Positions 1 through 6,300 of a stretch of 8,702 bases of DNA are shown piece after piece. The DNA is taken from the NCBI GenBank assembly GCA_900769275.1, contig CAAGGA010000015.1:1-8702 (forward strand). The letters are read 5' to 3'. This stretch comes from an uncultured Prevotella sp. (GTDB lineage Bacteria; Bacteroidota; Bacteroidia; Bacteroidales; Bacteroidaceae). Made by a program: the position numbers and the translations under genes. The stretch's first letter is position 1; every line of letters begins with the position of its first letter. The notes beneath the pieces are model-generated. The model did not search any database. It saw only the letters and a list, made by a program, of their open reading frames with translations, and was not told the DNA's origin.

Positions 1-2
1 AG

Positions 3-91
3 GTTACGCTATATTCCGCATAACCTTATAACCTTATAACCGTATAACCGCATAACCGTATAACCGTATAACAGCAAAACCGCATAACCGT
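3..91 (+). repeat. Octamer repeat element, core plus right arm (copy 1)
   Basis: A 17-nt core (3-19, GTTACGCTATATTCCGC) is followed by nine 8-bp units from 20 to 91, mostly ATAACCGT, ATAACCGC or ATAACCTT, with two degenerate units at 68-83. The same core (15 of 17 identical) followed by the same octamers recurs at 5284-5348 in the same orientation. In that copy an opposite-facing octamer arm precedes the core; here that arm would lie beyond the left edge of the window. The function is unknown. Confidence 0.9.
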
Positions 92-101
92 ATGAAACAG
101 A

Positions 102-118
102 GCAAGTCAATAACTTGC
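102..118. promoter_or_regulatory. Small inverted repeat upstream of the imelysin operon
   Basis: GCAAGT (102-107) and ACTTGC (113-118) form a perfect 6-bp inverted repeat around a 5-nt centre, 34 nt before the first start codon of the iron/heme operon. It could be an operator or a leader hairpin. It does not resemble a canonical Fur box, and I see no convincing -33/-7 promoter pair around it. The regulatory role is only suggested by position. Confidence 0.3.
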
Positions 119-151
119 GAAAGTTGAACAACAAAATAAAAAGTCTACAAA

Positions 152-1345
152 ATGACAAGAAAAATCTACTCTCTTGCCCTCACAATGGGTGTACTTGCAT
201 GGGGTCTGCTGTCCTCATGCTCCTCAGACGATGATGTCGAAGTGAATGTAATCTCCGGCAGCCAGACTGCCCTTGATGCTGCCTGCAGCCAATGGAAGGT
301 AGCGCGTGCCGACTGGGAAAAGACGGAAGCCTTCCTCTTCGGTGCGGCAGACGTATATTCCATTGACCCACACACAGACACATGGCCTGTGGATCAGACA
401 GCACTGGCAAACGTGCTGCGTGATGAAAGCATCATGTCAGACATTGAGAACAAGGTGAAGCAGCTCAACTCCGGACTGTTAGGCTACCACGGTATAGAAT
501 ACGTGCTGTTCCGCAACGGAAGCCCGCGCGACATCAGCCAGCTGACGGAGCTTGAATACAAATATGTATGCGCCGTGGCAAAAGACCTTTATCAGGCTAC
601 GTGCGTGCTACAGACCACATGGGAGGGTACGAAGAGCGGCACACGCTATAACGAGACCGTCAGCTACCTTGCTTCCCACAACTCTCTCGACGATGACGGC
701 AACGTGACAGACGAGGGACTCAGCTACATCAACTTCGGCTCCAACTTCAAGAACACTCCTTCCGCCGAATACGACAGCGACCTTGACGCTACGATACAGA
801 TTATCGAGGGAACACGGGACATCATCAGTGAGGTGGCAGGCTCAAAGATTGGTCTGCCATGGTCAGGACAGGACGATTCCTACATTGAGTCACCATATGC
901 CTACAACTCCATCATCGACTTCTACGACAACATCGTAGGCTGCAGGAGCGCACTCTACGGCGAGGTGGATGCTACCGTGCCCAAGGACAGGTCGCTCATC
1001 TATTTCTGCCTCAACGCCGGCAACGCAACGCTGAAGTCACAGGCTCAGACCGTGCAGGAGAAACTGGAGAATGCCCTCGCCAAGATTGACTCTATGAAGA
1101 GACCGTTCGCCCTCTACTTCACCGACTCTTCCGTGAAGACGACCATCGATGCCCTTGACGAACTCGATGCCTCCTTCGACAGTCTGGAAGAGACGCTCAA
1201 GACGTTTGTAGGCAACTCCGTAGTGGAAGCACAGTGCAAGGTCATCAACGCCAACTACGTGGATAACATCGTGGTCAGAACCTATACCTCTCTCTGCGAC
1301 AATGCCGAGAAACTCTACAACGCTATCATCAACATCAAGAACTAA
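152..1345 (+). CDS. Imelysin-family (peptidase M75-like) lipoprotein
   Basis: This is a 397-residue imelysin-like protein, a family found in bacterial iron-uptake loci, although proteolysis is unproven for most members. A signal peptide ends in the lipobox LSSC (Cys23). The following SSDDD resembles the Bacteroidetes lipoprotein export signal, so exposure on the outer surface is likely. Family hallmarks are the RADWEKTEAFLFG segment (residues 52-64), the DTWPVD block (76-81) and the imelysin HxxE motif as GYHGIE (His113, Glu116), a proposed metal site. The start is an ATG in an A-rich leader, directly followed by a good signal peptide. Only 6 nt separate the stop from the di-heme gene, so the two are co-transcribed. 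That pairing fits the known association of imelysin-like proteins with di-heme thiol oxidoreductases. I am confident of the family and less sure of the substrate. Confidence 0.92.
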   Translation: MTRKIYSLALTMGVLAWGLLSSCSSDDDVEVNVISGSQTALDAACSQWKVARADWEKTEAFLFGAADVYSIDPHTDTWPVDQTALANVLRDESIMSDIENKVKQLNSGLLGYHGIEYVLFRNGSPRDISQLTELEYKYVCAVAKDLYQATCVLQTTWEGTKSGTRYNETVSYLASHNSLDDDGNVTDEGLSYINFGSNFKNTPSAEYDSDLDATIQIIEGTRDIISEVAGSKIGLPWSGQDDSYIESPYAYNSIIDFYDNIVGCRSALYGEVDATVPKDRSLIYFCLNAGNATLKSQAQTVQEKLENALAKIDSMKRPFALYFTDSSVKTTIDALDELDASFDSLEETLKTFVGNSVVEAQCKVINANYVDNIVVRTYTSLCDNAEKLYNAIINIKN

Positions 1346-1351
1346 GCATTT

Positions 1352-3025
1352 ATGAAACGCATATTACTGCTTGCCGCAACGACGGCCCTGATTGCATCAT
1401 CATGCTCTGATGACAATGCCGAACCCCTGTCATGGGAAATAGGTGACGGCATAGAGATTGACTATCCCGAGGACTATTTCGCCGGAGGACAGCTGGGCAC
1501 GACGACCAACAACTCCTCCACAGCCTTCAAACAGCCCACGCTTGCCGTGGAGAACGCCGGCATGGTGACAGCCTTCAACGAGGGAGAATACCTCTTTGAG
1601 AATGACTTCAACACCAACACCTCCGGTGCCTTCCAAGGTCTCGGGCCTGTATATGTACGTCCCGGATGCCTCTACTGCCACCCAGGCTATGGTCATGGAG
1701 CACGTCAGACCACCTATTCCGCCAACCTTCAGCGCAACGGCTACCTTCTGGTCATCTACGACAAGAAGACCGATGCCTACATACGCTCCGTGGCAGGAAT
1801 GCCGCAGACCGGTGCCGTCAAGCCTTTCAAGGCTCCCATTGACGAGTCGCAGATACAGATAGCATGGCACAACTACACCGATGAATGGGGCAACCGTTTC
1901 GATGACGGCGAGACCTACGAGCTGACCTATCCCGAGGTGACCATTCCCGCTTCGGCATACTATGCCCCCGTCTATGTGATGCGTGACGGCAAGGACGTGG
2001 AGATAACCGCTGCTGAATACGCTGACAACATCGGCATACGCCTCGAATCCACCATCGGCATCTACGGCACGGGACTTCTGGATGCCATCCCCGACGACTC
2101 CATCACCGCACAATGGCAGGCTGAGTCGCCCTACGTCACCCTGAATCCCTCACTGTGGGACCAGACGACAGACACCTGGAAGAGTTACTACAGCAACACC
2201 CTGCAAGGTGACGGCACGAAATACGTGAGACGCTACACATACGCCCTGAGCCGCGGACCCGTGCTTGACGGTGCCGGCGCAAACGCTATATGGAACATCA
2301 CCAACGTGAACCGCCCCGACCGTCGCTACCATTACCTTGACCTCGCAGGCAAGTACTATGCGGAGAAGTCATCGCAAGACCCCGAGGTGCAGGCCGGCTT
2401 CACGGAATACATCGACCGCATCGACCCGGAAAGGAAGCACCCCGAATGGCATACAGGCAACCTGGAAAGCGACATCAAGACGTATCTCACGAGCAAGAGC
2501 CTCGACCCGGAGATGACCACGGAGCAATACAAGAACCTCATGATATGGCACAGGGGACTTGCCGTGCCTGCCGCACGCAACACTACGACCGAGGATTTCA
2601 AGGCCGGCAAGGCTCTCTTCACGCAGATAGGGTGCGCCGCCTGCCACCGTCCCTCATGGACTACGGGCAGCGACGAGATTCATGACCCCAACCTCCTCTT
2701 CACCAACGCCGACATGCCGCGCTATCCATACCAGAAGATATGGCCCTACACGGACATGGTGCAGCACCGCCTCTTCATGAAGAACGACATACGCACCGGC
2801 TGGTGCCGCACCACTCCTCTCTGGGGACGCGGACTGGCAGCCAAATGCGGCTCCGGCACCGAACGTATGCACGACTGCCGCGCACGCAATGTCATCGAAG
2901 CCATCATGTGGCACGGATGCACCTCGGAGGGAGGCAGGAGCGATGCCTACGAGAGCGTAAGGAAATTCAGGGCTCTCCCCAAGGAACAGCGCGACCAGAT
3001 AGTATTCTTCATTGAATCCATATAG
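1352..3025 (+). CDS. Di-heme oxidoreductase (DHOR/DUF1111-type) lipoprotein
   Basis: This 557-residue c-type cytochrome has a lipobox ASSC (Cys18) followed by SDDN, so it is a lipoprotein and possibly surface-exposed. Two heme-binding motifs are visible, CLYCH (106-110) and CAACH (428-432). The block RTTPLWGRGLA (487-496) and the HDCRARNVIEAIMWHG segment (507-522) match the C-terminal signature of the di-heme thiol oxidoreductase/DUF1111 family, which is distantly related to cytochrome c peroxidases. The usual HDGRA is HDCRA here, and four non-heme cysteines (485, 499, 509, 523) cluster near the C-terminus and could form disulfides. The gene sits between an imelysin lipoprotein and a heme-ligation protein, so it probably does redox chemistry on iron or heme at the outer membrane, with CcsBA attaching its hemes. 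The electron donor and substrate cannot be told from the sequence. Confidence 0.9.
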   Translation: MKRILLLAATTALIASSCSDDNAEPLSWEIGDGIEIDYPEDYFAGGQLGTTTNNSSTAFKQPTLAVENAGMVTAFNEGEYLFENDFNTNTSGAFQGLGPVYVRPGCLYCHPGYGHGARQTTYSANLQRNGYLLVIYDKKTDAYIRSVAGMPQTGAVKPFKAPIDESQIQIAWHNYTDEWGNRFDDGETYELTYPEVTIPASAYYAPVYVMRDGKDVEITAAEYADNIGIRLESTIGIYGTGLLDAIPDDSITAQWQAESPYVTLNPSLWDQTTDTWKSYYSNTLQGDGTKYVRRYTYALSRGPVLDGAGANAIWNITNVNRPDRRYHYLDLAGKYYAEKSSQDPEVQAGFTEYIDRIDPERKHPEWHTGNLESDIKTYLTSKSLDPEMTTEQYKNLMIWHRGLAVPAARNTTTEDFKAGKALFTQIGCAACHRPSWTTGSDEIHDPNLLFTNADMPRYPYQKIWPYTDMVQHRLFMKNDIRTGWCRTTPLWGRGLAAKCGSGTERMHDCRARNVIEAIMWHGCTSEGGRSDAYESVRKFRALPKEQRDQIVFFIESI

Positions 3026-3035
3026 GCGCAGACCG

Positions 3036-5246
3036 ATGAACCGAAACCACATAAACTATTTTCTTTTATCCCTATACACACTGCTCATGGTGTGTATGGG
3101 GATTGCCACGGTGATGGAACAGCTTCACGGAAGCAACGAAGTGCATGAGAACATATATGGCGCATGGTGGTTCACAGCCCTGTGGGCAATGCTCTCCGTT
3201 GCCTCTGCCGCCATCCTCATAAGGCGCAGAATCCATCGGAAGGCTGCCGTCGCCCTGCTGCACCTCTCTTTCCTCGTCATCCTCATCGGCGCATTCGTCA
3301 CGCATCTCACGTCGGTCGAGGGAAGCGTACACCTGAGGAAAGGGGGCGAAACCCGTTCGTTTACCGACAGCGGGAAAGAGTTGCGACAGTTTCCTTTCTC
3401 TCTGTCTCTCAAGGATTTTGAGATAACATACTATCCCGGCACTGATGCCGTGATGGACTACAAGGCTCTCATCTCCGTCAAGGAGGGCACGAAAGCTGGG
3501 GAAACCATACAGGTATCCATGAACAACATCGGCAAAGTGGCAGGCTACCGTCTTTACCAGTCGTCCTACGACACCGATCTGGAGGGTGTCGTGCTGATTG
3601 TGGCCCATGACCCATACGGCATTGCCGTCACATACACAGGCTACCTGATGCTCCTCCTCAGCCTGATATGGACTCTCATGTCACGCCACACCCGCATCCG
3701 CCAACTGTACCGCATGGCTACAAAGCCTGTTGCAGCCTTGCTGCTTCTCCTATCCTTCCTGCCCTCTCAGGCTGACGCACAGATGGGGACAAGGCGCATA
3801 AGCAAGGAGACGGCACGGGAAATGGGGACGATAACCGTGCTATGGGGCGGACGTATCTGCCCCCTGAACACCGTTGCCACGGAGTTCGTCACCAAGCTGT
3901 GCGGCAAAGGCAGCTGGAAAGGCATGTCAGCCGACGAGATATTCCTCGGATGGATGATATATTACTCCGAATGGGAGACGCAGCCCATCATAAAGGTAAA
4001 GAACAGGGAAGTGCAGCGGATGCTCGGCATTGACGGCAAGTGGGCATGCCTGCAGGACTTCTACACGCCATGGAGCAAATACAAGCTGGGCGACAGGCTG
4101 AACGACCGTTCCCTCAGCGAGAGCACCCGCAAGGCACTGCGCGAGACTGACGAGAAGATACAGATGATTACGATGTTCTACAACAGCGAGATGCTCCGTA
4201 TCTTCCCCCTCCGTTCGGGAGCGAGACATGCGTGGTACGCACCCGGCAGCACCGAGCTCCCGCAGGATGTCGGCGAAGCGGAGTTTCAGTTCATCAACCA
4301 CGCCATGGACAACCTCGTGAAGCATATTCTCGTGGACGACAACGCAGGCGCACGGTTTATGATAGCCAAGATTAAGCTCTACCAGAAAGAGAAGGCCGGG
4401 GAGGCAATGCCCTCACGCTCTGCCATCCGTGCGGAGGTGCTCTACAACCGTCTGCAGTCTGCCGGCATGACAGTCTATATCCTGCTTGCCCTGAGTCTTC
4501 TGTCCGCCCTCTCCTCCCTCGTGATGAAGCGTAAGAGGTGGCGGGAAGTGCTCCGGACGGTTTTCATCACGGTGATGGCAGCCTACCTGTCGCTGCTTCT
4601 CGTCCTGCGGTGGTGGGTAAGCGGTCACGTTCCTCTCGGCAACGGTTACGAGACGATGCTCTTCCTTGCATGGACGATGACGATACTTACGCTTGCAATG
4701 ATGCGTCGCATCCCGCTGCTGAAGGCTTTCGGTCCCGTAGCCTCCGCACTGTGCCTGCTTGTGGCGGCTCTTGCCACGGGCAATCCGCAGGTCACTCCCC
4801 TCATGCCCGTACTTCAGTCTCCGCTGCTTGCCGTCCACGTAGCGGTGATAATGATTTCCTACGCGCTGCTTGCTTTCATCGCATTCATGGCGGCTTACTG
4901 CCTGACGGCAGGCAGAAACAGCGACAGCCTGCCTCAGCTGACGGCGATGTCCCGTCTCCTGCTCTACCCCGCCGTGGCGTGCCTCTGCATAGGAATATTC
5001 ATCGGGGCGGTGTGGGCTAACATATCATGGGGCAACTACTGGTCATGGGATCCGAAAGAGACATGGGCCCTCATCACCATGATGATATATGCCGTGCCTC
5101 TCCACGATACCGCCCTCCTCGGTCTGCATGACCACAGACGTTACCACATCTATGTTCTCGCCGCCTTTCTCACGGTCATAATGACCTACTTCGGAGTGAA
5201 CTATTTCATGGTGGGCATGCACTCGTATGCGGTTGTAAGGTTGTAA
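3036..5246 (+). CDS. ccsBA: Fused ResB/CcsB-CcsA cytochrome c heme-ligation protein (System II)
   Basis: This is a 736-residue inner-membrane protein that exports heme and joins it to CxxCH motifs. The ResB-like N-terminus has membrane spans at about 8-26, 43-62 and 73-90 (with HLSFLVILIGAFVTH), a periplasmic domain, and a span near 201-215. A further hydrophobic stretch (232-247) precedes a soluble region. The CcsA half (about 478-736) carries GHVPLGNGYET (530-540), LLAVH (His601), the heme-binding WWD motif WGNYWSWD (665-672) and the terminal GMHSYA (His729). I chose ATG 3036, 10 nt after the di-heme stop; an in-frame TTG at 3012 would add eight residues and overlap that gene. The last codons (VVRL and the stop) lie inside an octamer repeat. 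Its evident local client is the di-heme protein just upstream. Confidence 0.93.
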   Translation: MNRNHINYFLLSLYTLLMVCMGIATVMEQLHGSNEVHENIYGAWWFTALWAMLSVASAAILIRRRIHRKAAVALLHLSFLVILIGAFVTHLTSVEGSVHLRKGGETRSFTDSGKELRQFPFSLSLKDFEITYYPGTDAVMDYKALISVKEGTKAGETIQVSMNNIGKVAGYRLYQSSYDTDLEGVVLIVAHDPYGIAVTYTGYLMLLLSLIWTLMSRHTRIRQLYRMATKPVAALLLLLSFLPSQADAQMGTRRISKETAREMGTITVLWGGRICPLNTVATEFVTKLCGKGSWKGMSADEIFLGWMIYYSEWETQPIIKVKNREVQRMLGIDGKWACLQDFYTPWSKYKLGDRLNDRSLSESTRKALRETDEKIQMITMFYNSEMLRIFPLRSGARHAWYAPGSTELPQDVGEAEFQFINHAMDNLVKHILVDDNAGARFMIAKIKLYQKEKAGEAMPSRSAIRAEVLYNRLQSAGMTVYILLALSLLSALSSLVMKRKRWREVLRTVFITVMAAYLSLLLVLRWWVSGHVPLGNGYETMLFLAWTMTILTLAMMRRIPLLKAFGPVASALCLLVAALATGNPQVTPLMPVLQSPLLAVHVAVIMISYALLAFIAFMAAYCLTAGRNSDSLPQLTAMSRLLLYPAVACLCIGIFIGAVWANISWGNYWSWDPKETWALITMMIYAVPLHDTALLGLHDHRRYHIYVLAAFLTVIMTYFGVNYFMVGMHSYAVVRL

Positions 5247-5348
5247 GGTTTTAAGGTTTTGCGGTCGCTTCGCTTTTACGGAAGTTACACTATACTCCGC
5301 ATAACCGTATAACCGTATAACCGTATAACCGCATAACCGCATAACCGC
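5231..5348. repeat. Octamer repeat element with two opposed arms (copy 2)
   Basis: The left arm (5231-5270) has five 8-bp units in the GGTTNNNN orientation: GGTTGTAA twice, GGTTTTAA, GGTTTTGC and a degenerate GGTCGCTT. A 30-bp centre ends in GTTACACTATACTCCGC (5284-5300). The right arm (5301-5348) has six units, ATAACCGT three times then ATAACCGC three times, so the two arms face each other. The left arm begins inside the ccsBA gene and supplies its stop codon. The centre and right arm match the repeat at 3-91. Confidence 0.9.
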
Positions 5349-5366
5349 CCAAAAGTGCAAATGTCA

Positions 5367-5380
5367 ATTTTGTCCTATTC
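5367..5380 (+). repeat. 14-bp direct repeat, copy 1
   Basis: ATTTTGTCCTATTC is exactly repeated at 5535-5548. The two copies bracket 154 bp that contain the palindromic 22-bp-unit array. They could be a target duplication, a recombination scar or paired regulatory sites. Confidence 0.75.
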
Positions 5381-5431
5381 CAAAGCAATTCTCAAACTCT
5401 TTATAACATACTATAAATCAGTAAGATAGAA

Positions 5432-5528
5432 AAAAGCATTGATATTACGGTGCAAAAGCTATGCTTTTACCCGGTAATATCAATGCTTTTGTCGTGTAAT
5501 AACGCCGCTTTTGCGACGTAATATCATA
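5432..5528. repeat. Inverted and tandem array of 22-bp units; large hairpin
   Basis: One reverse-facing unit (5438-5459) is followed by a TAT centre and three forward units (5463-5484, 5485-5506, 5507-5528) at an exact 22-bp period. Each unit reads GCTTTT, five variable bases, then GTAATA and a tail (TCAAT, ACGCC or TCATA; TCAAT in the reverse unit). The variable bases are GCACC in the reverse unit and ACCCG, GTCGT and GCGAC in the forward ones. The segments 5432-5448 and 5474-5490 are a perfect 17-bp inverted repeat with an inner AAAAGC/GCTTTT stem, so the transcript would fold strongly and could end the ccsBA operon about 190 nt after its stop codon. A related copy forms the terminator at 8487-8541. 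The family is not one I can name. Confidence 0.85.
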
Positions 5529-5534
5529 GGTATC

Positions 5535-5548
5535 ATTTTGTCCTATTC
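5535..5548 (+). repeat. 14-bp direct repeat, copy 2
   Basis: This is an exact second copy of the 14-mer ATTTTGTCCTATTC at 5367-5380. It lies just right of the 22-bp-unit array. Confidence 0.75.
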
Positions 5549-5570
5549 TCTCATTGGTCTTCTGACTGTC

Positions 5571-5668
5571 GGTTTTGGGGTTGCCGGTCAGTATAGGATT
5601 GCCTCTTGAGAAAGCCTGAATCCGAAAGACATTACCAACCTACAACCAATAACCAACGACCAAAAAAC
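5571..5668. repeat. Heptamer inverted-arm repeat, degenerate
   Basis: The left side has about three GGTT-type units (5571-5591: GGTTTTG, GGGTTGC, CGGTCAG). The right side has five units at a strict 7-bp period, with AACC-type ends falling at 5640, 5647, 5654, 5661 and 5668. The layout is that of the cleaner element at 7444-7563, but decayed, especially on the left. Confidence 0.6.
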
Positions 5669-5690
5669 AACGTTCAGAAAACGCAACAAC

Positions 5691-5738
5691 GTTTTAACAC
5701 CATTGTAATACCATTGTAATACCTTATCAGTTCCTTTG
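5691..5738 (+). promoter_or_regulatory. Putative Pho-box-like promoter: 11-bp tandem repeats plus -7 element
   Basis: Two identical 11-bp units, ATTGTAATACC (5702-5712 and 5713-5723), follow a third unit matching at 8 of 11 positions (5691-5701, GTTTTAACACC). Seven nt further on is TTCCTTTG (5731-5738), a 7-of-8 match to the Bacteroidetes -7 consensus TAnnTTTG, and no -33 TTTG lies at the usual distance. Direct repeats at 11-bp spacing next to the core promoter are the layout used by PhoB-type regulators. The genes downstream (polyphosphate kinase remnant and phosphate-selective porin) fit phosphate control. The unit sequence itself is not the enteric Pho box, so the regulator is an inference. 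Confidence 0.5.
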
Positions 5739-5769
5739 CAAAGCGAAACAAAATCTACTTTAGAGAATT

Positions 5770-6261
5770 ATGTTTAAGCTTAGCGAAAAGAACTACGTAG
5801 AACGTGACGTATCATGGATGCTGTTCAACCGCCGCATTCTCAGCGAGGCACAGAGGAAGGATATCCCCGTGATGGAGCGGATGAACTTCCTCGGCATTTA
5901 TTCCAACAACCTTGACGAGTTTTCCCGGGTGCGCGTAGCTACCCTGAACCACATCGTGCGCTATGCAGACAAGAGTTCGAAAGACCTGCGCAAGCGCTGC
6001 GAGAAGACACTGAAGACGGTCGGTCTGCTGAATGCAAAGTATGCCAAGGAGTTCGAGGCTACGGTGCAGGAAGTCATGGACTCCCTTGCCTGCAGCGTAT
6101 CGCCCACCTGGCTGTCGTCCATCAAAGGCATGACATCTGCCATGGAGGACACGATATACCTCGCCGTGCGACTGCAGCAATGGAAGGACGACAGAAAGAA
6201 GGCGCACAAGGACTATGCCGTGATAGAGGTGCCGGCGGCAACATCAACGAACTGGCTGTGA
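5770..6261 (+). pseudogene. ppk: Polyphosphate kinase 1 N-terminal remnant (truncated)
   Basis: The first ~55 residues match the PPK1 N domain: ERDVSWMLFNRRILSEAQ, then PVMERMNFLGIYSNNLDEFSRVRVA. A second recognisable stretch, PTWLSSIKGM through DTIYLAVRLQQ and YAVIEVP, belongs to the start of the next domain. The linker between the two blocks (around residues 95-107) looks shorter than in full-length enzymes, and the frame ends after 163 residues where PPK1 is usually about 690. Both domains holding the phosphohistidine and active site are absent, so it cannot make polyphosphate. In another frame, 6234-6287 continues as GGNINELAVMISEGNLP and stops 13 nt before the porin, which could be the old 3' end after an out-of-frame deletion. 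A conserved short protein or an assembly error is possible. Codon use looks like that of the neighbours. Confidence 0.75.
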
Positions 6262-6300
6262 TGATCAGCGAGGGAAACCTACCATAAACAACAGATACTT

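Noticed and set aside
102..118. Fur box upstream of the iron-related operon
   Set aside because: The inverted repeat GCAAGT/ACTTGC does not match the GATAAT-type Fur consensus; only a generic inverted repeat can be claimed.
1430..2113. Long minus-strand ORF inside the di-heme gene
   Set aside because: It is antisense to a clear c-type cytochrome gene, with no recognisable domains; it is a shadow of GC-rich codon use.
3012..3035. TTG start at 3012 for ccsBA
   Set aside because: It overlaps the di-heme gene and adds only eight basic residues; the ATG at 3036 directly precedes a typical ResB-like membrane start.
5043..5360. Minus-strand 105-codon ORF across the ccsBA 3' end and octamer arms
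   Set aside because: Its N-terminal half is a translation of the octamer repeat (an eight-residue period, GYTVIRLY-like) and the rest is antisense to ccsBA, so it is a spurious ORF.
5432..5528. CRISPR array
   Set aside because: Units are 22 bp with only 5 variable bases, include an inverted copy and have no cas genes nearby.
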